Origin: Pseudovibrio sp. M1P-2-3
Lineage (GTDB): Bacteria; Pseudomonadota; Alphaproteobacteria; Rhizobiales; Stappiaceae
Length of the DNA stretch: 64,000 nt
Assembly (NCBI RefSeq): GCF_031501865.1
Contig: NZ_JARRCW010000001.1
Coordinates: 4,580,569 to 4,644,568 of the forward strand
Direction: 5' to 3'
The notes below the pieces were generated by a model. It searched no databases, was not told the origin of the DNA, and saw only the letters and a list, made by a program, of their open reading frames with translations. Below are positions 43,007-52,017 of this stretch, one piece after another. Every line of letters starts with the position of its first letter. The stretch's first letter is position 1. A program made the translations under genes and the position numbers.

Positions 43007-44485
43007 ATGTTCCAGTCTGCCAATATCTTACACACACTTAGTAAAGATGAATTTGACGAGCGCCTGCCTGAAGTGCGCGAAAAGCTTCTCAAAGCCCAGC
43101 ACCGCGTGAAGGAAGAAAAGCAGTTTGCAACTGTGATTGTCATGTCGGGTCTAGACGGATCTGGCAAGGGAGATGCGATCTCGCGCCTTTATGAGTGGAT
43201 GGATACCCGCTACCTGTTTTGCAATGCATACGCGGAAAAGCCAACGGAAGAGGAAAAACTACGCCCACCCATGTGGCGATACTGGAGAGACCTTCCAGCG
43301 CGCGGGCAAACCTCTGTTGTTTTTGGCTCATGGTATCAGCATCCCCTTGGAGAGGCGGTTAAAGGCAATTTCACTGATGACATGCTGGAGCGCGAACTTT
43401 CCGTCATTAACCGCTTTGAGCGCATGCTGACCCACGAGAATGTATTGCTGCTTAAATTCTGGTTTACCCTGCCGGAGAAGGTGCAGGAAAAGCGCTTGAT
43501 TGCAATCAAGAGAAAGCAGGTTGGGAAGCGGCACTTTCTTCAAGAGTGGGCGAGTATTGAAAACTACAGGGAAGCCCAGTTAGCTGGAGAAAAGGCTGCA
43601 CTCCATACCAGTACGGGGTATGCGCCCTGGCTCGTTGTGCCCTCGCAGGATCCCTATTATCGGGATCTGTCCATGGCGGAGACCATTGAGCAAGCCATGA
43701 ACAAGAGGCTTGAATTTGGCAAACCCACGCAAACCTCCGCGCCCGCCATTGTTAGTGGTAAACATTCTTCTTCTGCTGTGGACTCAATCGATCTCACGGC
43801 AACCTTGAAGAAGGGAGAGTACAAGAAAGAGCTGGAACACTGGCAAAGCCGGATTGCGGAGCTGACAGACCATAAGCATTTTAAAAAACGTGCTCTTATC
43901 TGCCTCTTCCAAGGCAATGATGCCGCTGGAAAAGGGGGGGCAATTCGCCGCCTGACGCGAACACTCGATCCGCGCTTTTATAAGGTCTACCCCATTGCCG
44001 CCCCTTCAGAGGAGGAGAGGCTTCACCCATACCTATGGCGTTTCTGGACCAAAGTACCCAAGCGGGGGAATACGGCTGTTTTTGACCGTTCCTGGTATGA
44101 GCGGGTTCTGGTGGAGCGGATTGAGGGCTTTTGCAGCGAGGCCGACTGGTTGCGAGCCTATAACGAGATTAACTTTTTTGAAGCAGACCTCACCAAATCT
44201 GGCATCATTCTTTGCAAGTTCTGGCTTTCTATCTCTGAGGAGGAGCAGCTGAATAGGTTTAAAGCGCGGGAGGAAACTGCCTACAAGACCTATAAGATAA
44301 CCGAGGAAGACTGGCGCAACCGGTTAAAGTGGGATCAGTATGCCGTGGCCGCTGGGGACATGGTGGACAGAACCTCGACCAAAGCAGCCCCTTGGACACT
44401 GGTTTCCTCGGAGAACAAGAGATACGCCCGTGTTCAGGTCCTCAAGACTGTTTGTGAATCACTGGAGAAGGAAATGGGCGGCTAG
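43007..44485 (+). CDS. pap: Polyphosphate:AMP phosphotransferase (two PPK2 domains)
   Basis: 493 residues. Two tandem PPK2 domains each carry a P-loop: GLDGSGKGD (residue 48 on) and GNDAAGKGG (residue 303 on), plus lid motifs such as RPPMWRYWRDLPARGQ and HPYLWRFWTKVPKRGN, and FDRSWYERVLVERIEG in the second, active-type domain. In the PAP family this architecture phosphorylates AMP to ADP with polyphosphate. ATG 43007 with AGAGGA upstream is preferred over the ORF opening at 42959. It diverges from the DedA-PAP2 fusion, separated by 281 bp. Confidence 0.92.
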   Translation: MFQSANILHTLSKDEFDERLPEVREKLLKAQHRVKEEKQFATVIVMSGLDGSGKGDAISRLYEWMDTRYLFCNAYAEKPTEEEKLRPPMWRYWRDLPARGQTSVVFGSWYQHPLGEAVKGNFTDDMLERELSVINRFERMLTHENVLLLKFWFTLPEKVQEKRLIAIKRKQVGKRHFLQEWASIENYREAQLAGEKAALHTSTGYAPWLVVPSQDPYYRDLSMAETIEQAMNKRLEFGKPTQTSAPAIVSGKHSSSAVDSIDLTATLKKGEYKKELEHWQSRIAELTDHKHFKKRALICLFQGNDAAGKGGAIRRLTRTLDPRFYKVYPIAAPSEEERLHPYLWRFWTKVPKRGNTAVFDRSWYERVLVERIEGFCSEADWLRAYNEINFFEADLTKSGIILCKFWLSISEEEQLNRFKAREETAYKTYKITEEDWRNRLKWDQYAVAAGDMVDRTSTKAAPWTLVSSENKRYARVQVLKTVCESLEKEMGG

Positions 44486-44680
44486 GCTGGCTTTGGGCTG
44501 GCCTGTGAAAACCTGCGTGCTTGCCATGGATTCACTTTGCATAGCGGATACTGACCCGACAACGCCAACTCAAAAGCACTGTGGTAAGGGCCGGCGGGTT
44601 CAAAAATAATCCGGGTAATCGGGGTGCCCTTGAGCCAGTTTATCAACTGCTTGAACCCTGCAACCGCCATAATTACTGAA
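44486..44680 (-). pseudogene. IS110-family transposase fragment
   Basis: Minus-strand reading gives VAGFKQLINWLKGTPITRII, FEPAGPYHSAF and KVNPWQARRFSQA, the early DEDD-domain region of an IS110-group transposase different from the IS1111 copy at 6959. Both ends are lost, and the fragment abuts the pap stop codon. About 65 codons remain. Confidence 0.75.
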
Positions 44681-44768
44681 GGCACAGAAAAAGCATAAGA
44701 CAAGCACGTCGCGTTCATTCACATTCACGCTGTGCACTCTAACTTATTTATTTTGAGCGAATTCTTGT

Positions 44769-44792
44769 CGTTTGATTGAACCCAATCAAACG
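44769..44792 (+). terminator. Perfect CGTTTGATT hairpin
   Basis: CGTTTGATT and AATCAAACG form a perfect 9-bp stem with a GAACCC loop. It belongs to the same motif type as 2683-2704 after purH. It lies about 280 bp past pap, beyond an IS110 scrap; no U-run follows. Confidence 0.4.
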
Positions 44793-44979
44793 GAACGCAT
44801 TCTAAAGGCCCGGCTGTATTTGCATTGGAGATGTTTTGCCATGTCATTCTTCTGTTCTTGGCATAATGCCATTTTCAGGTGAAAATTGCGCTTATATCAC
44901 TTGTCTTAAATTCCCGAGCCTCTTCTGCTAGGCACCCCCCGTTTCTTTCATTTGTAGAAATGGAAGGAGTAAGTTGTTG

Positions 44980-45100
44980 GCGTATGATGAAAATATTAAA
45001 TATATTCTATATATACTATGATATATTTTATAATTAATTAACTATAGATAATAATATAATACATTGAATACTATTCATATCTAAATATATAGGTATTTAC
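44980..45100 (+). promoter_or_regulatory. Very AT-rich leader of the autotransporter gene
   Basis: From about 44985 to 45085 the sequence is almost purely A and T, with many TATA-like runs, unlike any other leader in the window. The autotransporter ATG follows at 45101 after AGGTATTTAC. A promoter, and possibly H-NS/MucR-like silencing, would be expected here; exact boxes cannot be chosen among so many candidates. Confidence 0.5.
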
Positions 45101-48100
45101 ATGAAGTATCAATGTTATTTTTTCATAAAAATAGTAATGCTTGTACTGATTAATTGCTTAGTTTTTAAGGTTGGTGCTGAAGACCTCTACGTTAATGACA
45201 TAGATGAAAATGCCTCTGGGGCACAAACTTGGGACAACGTGTATATTGCATCGGACTCTGGTGAGGCTACGTTGAATATTAGTGGGTCCGGCGTCTCTGT
45301 AACCTCAAATAATGAATTTGAAGTGGGCGAGGTTGGAACCGGAACACTCAACATTGAGAGTGCAGGAGTTGCCATTTCAAAAAACTTCACGGCGGCAAGC
45401 GAAACTGGTTCAAGTGGAACTGTATCTATAAGTGGTACAGGATCTGGGTTGTCAGTCTCGAATACCTCTAATATTGGGCTGGCTTCAACCGGAAGTCTTA
45501 CTGTAAGTAAAAATGGAGATTTCACGACAAAAAATTTGACACTTGCTGGAGAAAGTAGCGGAGAAGGGACTGTTTTAGTTGAAGGTAGTAACTCTTCTCT
45601 GTCTGTTACTGGAACTACACAGATAGGAACAGATCAGGCTACAAATTCTTCGTCTTTAGCTGTGCAGCAGGGAGCTACCGCAACTTTTGGGGGGGACATT
45701 ATGGTGACGGGTAGCTCTACTGTCACATTTCAGGAAAGTGGCACTACAGGCTTGGCTTTAGAGGATATTACTATTGGGGGGGCAGTCTTAAGTAGTCAAC
45801 TGAATGTTGAAGGAGGTGCCAAACTGACTGTCGATTCAGATTTAGATATTCAAAAGAGCTCTATTGCCACAATCTCAGGAAGTGATTCTGACGGAGTAGC
45901 CTCATCGGTTAATGTTGCAGGAACGACGACAGTGGGAGCAGCAAACACGGGGACGCTTAATATTAAAGGTGGAGCCTCCTTCACCTCCGTAGACCTTTCA
46001 CTAGGTAATGTAAATGATGTGGATACAAATGGCGTTATCGCTGTCTCAGGCGAAAACTCACTTCTCACAGTTACCGGCACAACCCATCTAGCACCCCAAG
46101 GGGGCGGCTCGCTTAGAATATCAGGTGGCGGAGCGGTCAATGCCCAGTCCATTACTATGAGTAGACACGAATCAGGAGGAGGAAGCCTTATAAATGTTTC
46201 AGGAACGGGTTCATCCCTGACCGCTGATACGATTAAGCTAGCTCAGGGAGGTACGGCGTCCATTACAGTTGAAGACGGCGCGACGGCGACCATAAATGAA
46301 ATCCAAATGGGTATCAATTCTAATGGGGACGGCACGTTTATTCTCTCGGGCTCTGGGTCAGAGCTCACAGTATCAACTTTACAAATTGGCGACAATGGGA
46401 AAGGGACTTTTGCGATCAGTGAAAGTGCTTCCCTGACCACTGATGGGCCAATCATAATAGGTGGTTCGAGTGGTTCCAATGGGAGGTTTGTCTTTGGAGG
46501 AGCCGATATTGATAAGCCGCTGGCACCGGTACAGCTTGCAGATGACACAGTCTTTCAGGTGAAAGAAGGTAAGTCGGTCATCAGATTTAACCATACAAGT
46601 GATTTTTTTCTCTTCGACTATGAAATAGATACCTCCCACACGCCCATATTACAAAGTCTGGCAGGAACGACATATATTTCCAAGGACTATGATAATTCGA
46701 TGAATTTTCAAGTGAATGGGGGAACACTTGTTATTGATGCAATCATCACGAATGGAAATACAGTTGTTGACCAGACAGGCACTCTTGATGCCACATTGGA
46801 GATTAACTCCGAAGAAGTCAGCTTGGCTTCTCAAAATATAATCATCGGGCAAAATGCTGCCGGTACGTTTAACATAAGCGGTGGAACATCCGTTTCTGCA
46901 AATAACTTAACTGTTGGGGAGCACTCCGGGTCGCAAGGAACTCTTGCTATTAGCGGTGAAGATACCGAGCTTACGCTGTCCAATTCTGTAGTCATTGGAA
47001 GAAATGGAGATGCCAGTGTTACGCTGTCGAACTCTGGAGTTCTCAATCAAACAAACGGCACTATTACAATTTCCGAAAATACCGGTTCCAATGGCATCTT
47101 GAATTTTGGCGCTTCATCAGGGAGTTCAGCAGCAGCTTCTGGAACTTTATTGGCCGATAAAATCAGCTTTGGCAGTAATGCAAACGGGAAAATTATCTTC
47201 AACCATACGGCGCCCACGGATGAGGCCTTTGTTTTTAGCCCTGATATTACCGGAGCCGGGACGATCAGCGTGGAGGCCGGCAATACGCAAGTGACTGGTA
47301 ACTGGGGGAAGAATGTTATAACCACAATTAAGCCAAACAGCGGGGATGGCGGGGTGTGGCTGTTTGCAAATGGCACCGCCAGCGGTGTTTTTCAGGTTAG
47401 CAATGGCGGCTATCTGGGGGGGAGTGGAACCATTGGCACAGCGAGTTTTGCTGCTGGTTCACAAGTGGCACCGGGGGATGATTTTAACACCAGAGGCAAG
47501 CTCACTATTACCGGTGATATGACTTTAGGGGACAGCGACGGCGGCGCGGTCTACAATGTCCACATCATTGGTACTGGCGGCAGTGATTTTATCAGCGTGG
47601 GCGGCACCGCCAACTTCTCTGACAGCTCCAGCGTGGTGCTGTTTGCCAATCAAAGCCAGCCCTATGCCAAGACCACAAGCTATGACATTCTGCAGGCCGG
47701 AGCCCTGCCTGCAACCATAAGCACGGTTACCAATGGCAACTATCCCAGCTACCTCGTCCCGGCCCTGAGCCAGACCAGTACCGTCCTCACCTTGACTGTC
47801 GCCAACACCCAAGCCTCGGTGGCCAGTGTGGCGCAGACAGCCAATCAGTATCAAGTGGCCAAAGCGGTGGACGCGCTGCGATTGCAATCCTTGGATGAGC
47901 AGCTGGCTGCTGCCGAGGCCGGGGCCAGTGTGGGGGAGCTGATCGCCACCTATTCGCCGGTCTACTCCGGAATGATGTTTCTGGACCCCGCCGACACCCG
48001 GCAGGCGCTGGACCTGCTGGGCGGGGACGTTTACGCCTCGATCACCAGTGTGATGCTGGAGGACAGTCGCTTCTTAAGGGATGCGGTCTGGGCGCAGGAG

Positions 48101-48937
48101 GCTACCGATGAGGGGCGCTACAGCTGGGCGCAAGGCTTTGGGTCGTGGGCCGAATGGGACGGCTCCAGCAACGCAGCCGCGTTCTCGCGCAACACCGGCG
48201 GCTTCTTTTCCGGTGTCGATGGGCAGGTCGCCGAGCGCCTCCGCGTAGGGCTGCTGGCCGGCTACAGCTACGCCAGCTATGATGTGAGCCGGCGCAACTC
48301 GTCAGCCAATACCAACTCTCTCCACCTTGGTTCCTATGGGAAGCTGCAGGCTGATTGGGCGGAGTTGCAATTGGGCGCAGCTTACTCACTCGCCTTTGTG
48401 GATGCGGAGCGTACCGTTGCCTATGGAGACTTTTATGATGATCCTGATGGCAATTACACCACCAGCACCTTCCAGCTGTTCGGACAGGTATCTCACAGTT
48501 TCGAAACGCCTCTCGCCAAGCTGACACCCTTTGTCGGCGGTGCCTTTGTAGCGCAGACTGCCACCTCGTTTCAGGAAAACGGCGAGGAGGCGCAACTTCT
48601 TGTATCTCCTGACACAGAAACAGTCTATTTTTCCAACCTTGGCGGCAGAGTCCACAAGGAATTTCAGATATCTGGTTATACGGCTGCCCTCAATCTTGGC
48701 GCCTCCTGGCAACACTTGTTTGGCAATAATACCGCCAAGAGCCATAGTATTTTGCAAAGTCAGGACTATGTCTCCACCGTGAAGGGGATTTCCCTTTCAC
48801 GTGACACCGCTCTGGTGGCAGCAGGGCTCTCCCTTGAGCTCACCGACAACATCCGCGCCAGCCTCGCCTATGACGGCCTGTTCAGTGAGAACACCACCGA
48901 CAATGGCCTCAATGGGGCAATCAGGATTCGGTTTTAG
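45101..48937 (+). CDS. Type Va autotransporter, large repeat-built passenger with outer-membrane barrel
   Basis: 1278 residues. The signal peptide is about residues 1-26 (IVMLVLINCLVFKVGA). The passenger (about 27-930) consists of irregular repeats ending in GTLNI, GSLTV or GTFNI turns, the pattern of a beta-helix with passenger-associated transport repeats. The last about 280 residues are an autotransporter beta-barrel (WAQGFGSWAEWDGSSNAAAF to the terminal IRIRF with C-terminal Phe). It should be exported by Sec, inserted with BAM, and display the passenger outside the cell; adhesion or self-aggregation is the usual role. The passenger gene part is AT-rich, while the barrel part from about 47500 is GC-rich, pointing to a mosaic origin. 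Confidence 0.92.
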   Translation: MKYQCYFFIKIVMLVLINCLVFKVGAEDLYVNDIDENASGAQTWDNVYIASDSGEATLNISGSGVSVTSNNEFEVGEVGTGTLNIESAGVAISKNFTAASETGSSGTVSISGTGSGLSVSNTSNIGLASTGSLTVSKNGDFTTKNLTLAGESSGEGTVLVEGSNSSLSVTGTTQIGTDQATNSSSLAVQQGATATFGGDIMVTGSSTVTFQESGTTGLALEDITIGGAVLSSQLNVEGGAKLTVDSDLDIQKSSIATISGSDSDGVASSVNVAGTTTVGAANTGTLNIKGGASFTSVDLSLGNVNDVDTNGVIAVSGENSLLTVTGTTHLAPQGGGSLRISGGGAVNAQSITMSRHESGGGSLINVSGTGSSLTADTIKLAQGGTASITVEDGATATINEIQMGINSNGDGTFILSGSGSELTVSTLQIGDNGKGTFAISESASLTTDGPIIIGGSSGSNGRFVFGGADIDKPLAPVQLADDTVFQVKEGKSVIRFNHTSDFFLFDYEIDTSHTPILQSLAGTTYISKDYDNSMNFQVNGGTLVIDAIITNGNTVVDQTGTLDATLEINSEEVSLASQNIIIGQNAAGTFNISGGTSVSANNLTVGEHSGSQGTLAISGEDTELTLSNSVVIGRNGDASVTLSNSGVLNQTNGTITISENTGSNGILNFGASSGSSAAASGTLLADKISFGSNANGKIIFNHTAPTDEAFVFSPDITGAGTISVEAGNTQVTGNWGKNVITTIKPNSGDGGVWLFANGTASGVFQVSNGGYLGGSGTIGTASFAAGSQVAPGDDFNTRGKLTITGDMTLGDSDGGAVYNVHIIGTGGSDFISVGGTANFSDSSSVVLFANQSQPYAKTTSYDILQAGALPATISTVTNGNYPSYLVPALSQTSTVLTLTVANTQASVASVAQTANQYQVAKAVDALRLQSLDEQLAAAEAGASVGELIATYSPVYSGMMFLDPADTRQALDLLGGDVYASITSVMLEDSRFLRDAVWAQEATDEGRYSWAQGFGSWAEWDGSSNAAAFSRNTGGFFSGVDGQVAERLRVGLLAGYSYASYDVSRRNSSANTNSLHLGSYGKLQADWAELQLGAAYSLAFVDAERTVAYGDFYDDPDGNYTTSTFQLFGQVSHSFETPLAKLTPFVGGAFVAQTATSFQENGEEAQLLVSPDTETVYFSNLGGRVHKEFQISGYTAALNLGASWQHLFGNNTAKSHSILQSQDYVSTVKGISLSRDTALVAAGLSLELTDNIRASLAYDGLFSENTTDNGLNGAIRIRF

Positions 48938-49269
48938 AGACTTTGCTGAGCCCGTAACAAACAAAGGGGTACATCGGATTTGTGTGGGCACTGGGCATTA
49001 TACAAGTGCTGCCATTAATCTCGCGCATTCTTGGTGCTTGGCGATGGCTCCGTGTTGAGTTTCGTTTCCAATAGGTCTGAATGACCACTTTGCGGGCAAA
49101 CCTGCCCAAGAATTGGCCGGTCTTTCCGGGCAGCGGCGGGCGTTCCTGCAAGGCAGCCGCCGTAATGCGGAAGTGATGCGGGCCATGCGCATGTCCCACG
49201 ACACCACTCAAAAATGAGGCCCAACATCATGCCGGGATCGCGCCGCCTGGCTGGCAATCCGCAGGCAAC
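48938..49269. other. Gene-free interval between autotransporter and IS630 copy B
   Basis: About 330 bp. Minus-strand frames give protein-like but unassignable pieces (for example PGKTGQFLGRFARKVV), possibly a frameshifted transposase end. No start, ribosome site or complete domain was found, so no gene is called. Confidence 0.4.
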
Positions 49270-49289
49270 CACCCTAAAGCGGTGTGCCT

Positions 49290-49997
49290 TTAGTCTGCAA
49301 CATATCCGGCTGCCTTGAAGTAGTTCCAGCATTCTTGGGGTGTGAAGAGGTTACAGACCTGGCCCAGAGCGTCTATCAACGCATCAAACGTTCGCGCACC
49401 CATGCGTCGTAAATGACTTTTGAGCTTCGAGAATGCCATCTCAATGGGATTGAGATCAGGTGAGTATGGAGGAAGGAACAAAAACCAGCACTGATGTCGT
49501 TTGAGCGCGTTGGCTGCCTCTGCAACTTTGTGGGTGGACAGGTTATCCAGAATAACAACAGTACGCGGTGGCAACTGGGGTGCGAGCTGAGTTTTGATGT
49601 AAGTGGTGAACGCATTGCCATCCATTGGCCCTTCAATCACCCAGGGAGCAATCAGACTGTCTTGGGTGAGCCCGGCGATAAAGGTCTGGCTTTGCCAGCG
49701 CCCGAACGGAGCTTTATCATAAGCCCGTTCGCCCTTCGCAGCGCGTGCACATAGCCGGGTCAGGTTGGTTTTGACGCAGGTTTCATCAATAAATACAATT
49801 TGTTCTGGCATATGCTGCATGACAGGTTGGCGTACTTCAAGCCACTCATCTCGCGCCTTGCGCACATGGGGTTTGTCTTGTTCGCTGGCGGTCAGCGATT
49901 TTTTTATATGTGAAGCCGAGGCGGCGCAGTGCTTTGGAAATGCTGGTATGATGCACACGCACGCCCTCGGCCATAAACAGGGCATCGCGCAGTTCAC
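49290..49997 (-). CDS. IS630 copy B transposase, OrfB (DDE domain)
   Basis: The catalytic half with IVFIDETCVKTNLTRLCARA (first acidic residue), RTVVILDNLSTHKVAEAA (second) and LPPYSPDLNPIEMAFSKLK (third). The ATG at 49997 lies antiphase over OrfA and is not conserved; true entry is by -1 frameshift at the A7 run near 49899-49905. All catalytic residues are present, so the element may be active. Confidence 0.88.
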   Translation of the reverse strand: MNCAMPCLWPRACVCIIPAFPKHCAASASHIKKSLTASEQDKPHVRKARDEWLEVRQPVMQHMPEQIVFIDETCVKTNLTRLCARAAKGERAYDKAPFGRWQSQTFIAGLTQDSLIAPWVIEGPMDGNAFTTYIKTQLAPQLPPRTVVILDNLSTHKVAEAANALKRHQCWFLFLPPYSPDLNPIEMAFSKLKSHLRRMGARTFDALIDALGQVCNLFTPQECWNYFKAAGYVAD

Positions 49998-50247
49998 ACA
50001 GCGTTATGTCGGGATCCTGCTGGACAAGTTCGTGCAGGAAATCGTGATAGGGGGCCAGCTTGCCGGTCCCAACGGGGCGTCCGGTCCGGGCAGGCGCAAG
50101 ACTGCACCCAGTGCGCACCTTGCGAGCAAACCGCGAGGCGGTCGCTGGCGAAATCAACAGCTGCCGAGCAGCTTCCCGCCCACTCATACCGGCATGAATG
50201 AGTTTGCCGAAACGCATGCGCAGATCAATCGAAAGTGGTGCTAACAT
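49846..50247 (-). CDS. IS630 copy B transposase, OrfA
   Basis: 133 residues of the DNA-binding half: DLRMRFGKLIHAGMSGREAA and ARQLLISPATASRFARKVRT form the HTH pair, followed by HTSISKALRRLGFTYKK. At FTYKK the minus strand reads ACATATAAAAAAA (A-run at genomic 49899-49905), and a one-base backward slip continues into OrfB as KSLTASEQDKPHVRKARDEW. The in-frame end beyond this point is therefore probably not the main product. ATG 50247 lies close to the right terminal repeat. Confidence 0.88.
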   Translation of the reverse strand: MLAPLSIDLRMRFGKLIHAGMSGREAARQLLISPATASRFARKVRTGCSLAPARTGRPVGTGKLAPYHDFLHELVQQDPDITLCELRDALFMAEGVRVHHTSISKALRRLGFTYKKIADRQRTRQTPCAQGAR

Positions 50248-50519
50248 GAGAAGTCCTCCTCACCTCAGTGAATCACAGCCCATCAATAAGGGAATCCTTG
50301 AAGATTCAGGGTAATGACTCGCCGCTTTAGGGGTGATGATTGCCACCTCCATCATTACCTCTCAGGCGCTGTATCCGGTGGAACAGGCGGTGGCCCATTG
50401 ACGCTCGTTTATCGCCGCCCCTCCTTATAAGATGACGTCAATGATAAACTGATTCCATCTCCTCGAGGGACAAACGCCTATGAAAAGGTGGGGTGAAAAC
50501 ACTGCACACACGGAATTCC

Positions 50520-50729
50520 TTAGAGGGAGATCTGAATATTGATCGGTGAGGAAAATTGGTGGCGGATGGAAGTGGCGGAAAGGGTGGAAGCGAAATTTGG
50601 GTAGGAGGAATCTTGCTCAAAAATGAGAATGGAGCCGTTGAAATCGGGGTGCTGAGCCAGATGGGCTGCCACCGATGATCCCATGACTGCATCGCCGACT
50701 ATTGCCACATCAACGTGATTTTTTGCCAT
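50520..50729 (-). pseudogene. FAD-dependent (DAO-type) oxidoreductase, N-terminal stub
   Basis: MAKNHVDVAIVGDAVMGSSV is a Rossmann FAD-binding start, with GDAVMG in place of the usual G-x-G-x-x-G. It is followed by IFEQDSSYPNFASTLSATS, typical of D-amino-acid-oxidase/glycine-oxidase-like enzymes. The frame ends after about 69 residues and similarity is lost within 100 bp, near the right end of IS630 copy B. It lies 75 bp past the acyl-CoA dehydrogenase stop on the same strand and was probably the third gene of that operon. Confidence 0.75.
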
Positions 50730-50803
50730 GCCCCTCCCAAAAGACTGATGAAGCGGGAAGGGGGGGGCAGCGCAGCGAAAGGCCGCGCCGCCTTGCAGCT
50801 TGC

Positions 50804-52006
50804 TTAGTAGAACGCTTGCAGGCCGGTTATGGCGCGGCCCAGAATGAGAGCGTGCACATCGTGGGCACCTTCATAGGTGTTGACGGTTTCAAGGTTCTGC
50901 GAGTGGCGCATCACCATGAATTCCTCTGAGATACCGTTGCCGCCGTGCATGTCGCGGGCTTGCCTTGCAATATCCAGCGCCTTGCCGCAGTTGTTGCGCT
51001 TGATGAGAGAAATCATCTCAGGAGAGGCGTTTTTCTCGTCCATCAAACGGCCAACACGCAAGGAAGCCTGAAGGCCCAGCGAGATTTCAGTTTGCATGTC
51101 CGCCAGTTTCTTTTGGAAGAGTTGGGTTTGCGCCAGTGGACGGTTGAACTGTTTACGGTCCAGACCGTACTGACGGGCACGGTGCCAGCAGTCTTCCGCC
51201 GCGCCCATAGCGCCCCATGAAATGCCATAGCGTGCTTTGTTAAGGCAACTAAACGGTCCTTTCAGACCCGAAACGTTTGGTAGCAGGGCGTCTTCCCCCA
51301 CTTCCACGTTGTCCATGACGATTTCGCCGGTAATGGATGCACGCAAGGACAGCTTACCGCTGATCTTCGGCGTGCTCAGGCCTTTCATGCCTCTTTCAAG
51401 AATGAAACCGCGCACCTTGTTGTCGTGGGCCTCGGACTTGGCCCAGACGATCATCACATCAGCGATTGGCGAGTTGGTGATCCACATTTTGGAGCCGTTG
51501 AGGCGGTAACCACCTTCAATCTTTTCGGCGCGGGTGCGCATGCCAGCGGGGTCGGAACCGGCATCCGGCTCGGTTAACGCGAAGGAGCCGACAAACTCGC
51601 CAGAGCCAAGTTTTGGCAGGTACTTGGCGCGCTGTTCATCAGAGCCGAAGGTGTAGATTGGGTGCATGACCAAGGAGGACTGCACGCTCATCATAGAGCG
51701 GTAACCGCTGTCCACCCGCTCCACTTCGCGGGCAACAAGGCCGTAGGCAACGTAAGAGGCACCGGCGCAGCCATATTCTTCCGGCAATGTGAGGCCCAGC
51801 AGGCCCTGTTCACCCATTTCATTGAAAATGGCCCGGTCGGTTTTTTCCTCGCGGTAGGCTTCAATAACGCGGGGTAGCAGGTTTTCCTGCGCATACGCCC
51901 GTGCGCTTTCCATGATGAGAACCTCATCTTGGTTCAGCTGGTCGCGGAGAAGAAACGGGTCCTCCCAGTTAAACGTGCCGCCTGCGGCTGTTTTGCCAAT
52001 GGTCAT
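50804..52006 (-). CDS. gcdH: Glutaryl-CoA dehydrogenase
   Basis: 400 residues. This FAD enzyme converts glutaryl-CoA to crotonyl-CoA and CO2 in lysine/tryptophan breakdown. Acyl-CoA dehydrogenase signatures are [20 protein letters not shown] and [12 protein letters not shown]. The catalytic Glu lies in [20 protein letters not shown], whose YEG context is the glutaryl-CoA type. [14 protein letters not shown] and [16 protein letters not shown] also match GcdH. It follows the ALDH gene by 11 bp on the same strand, hence one operon. Confidence 0.9.
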   Translation of the reverse strand: MTIGKTAAGGTFNWEDPFLLRDQLNQDEVLIMESARAYAQENLLPRVIEAYREEKTDRAIFNEMGEQGLLGLTLPEEYGCAGASYVAYGLVAREVERVDSGYRSMMSVQSSLVMHPIYTFGSDEQRAKYLPKLGSGEFVGSFALTEPDAGSDPAGMRTRAEKIEGGYRLNGSKMWITNSPIADVMIVWAKSEAHDNKVRGFILERGMKGLSTPKISGKLSLRASITGEIVMDNVEVGEDALLPNVSGLKGPFSCLNKARYGISWGAMGAAEDCWHRARQYGLDRKQFNRPLAQTQLFQKKLADMQTEISLGLQASLRVGRLMDEKNASPEMISLIKRNNCGKALDIARQARDMHGGNGISEEFMVMRHSQNLETVNTYEGAHDVHALILGRAITGLQAFY

Positions 52007-52017
52007 GCTAGTCTCCC

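Larger units (their letters stand above)
49270..50335 (-). mobile_element. IS630-family insertion sequence (copy B)
   Basis: About 1.07 kb. Ends ACCCTAAAGCGG (49271) and the complement of CCGCTTTAGGGGT (to about 50333) form an inverted repeat with one extra base on the right. Two minus-strand ORFs overlap in different frames. The element differs in sequence from copy A at 2802 but has the same frameshift design. The exact TA target edges were not resolved. Confidence 0.88.
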
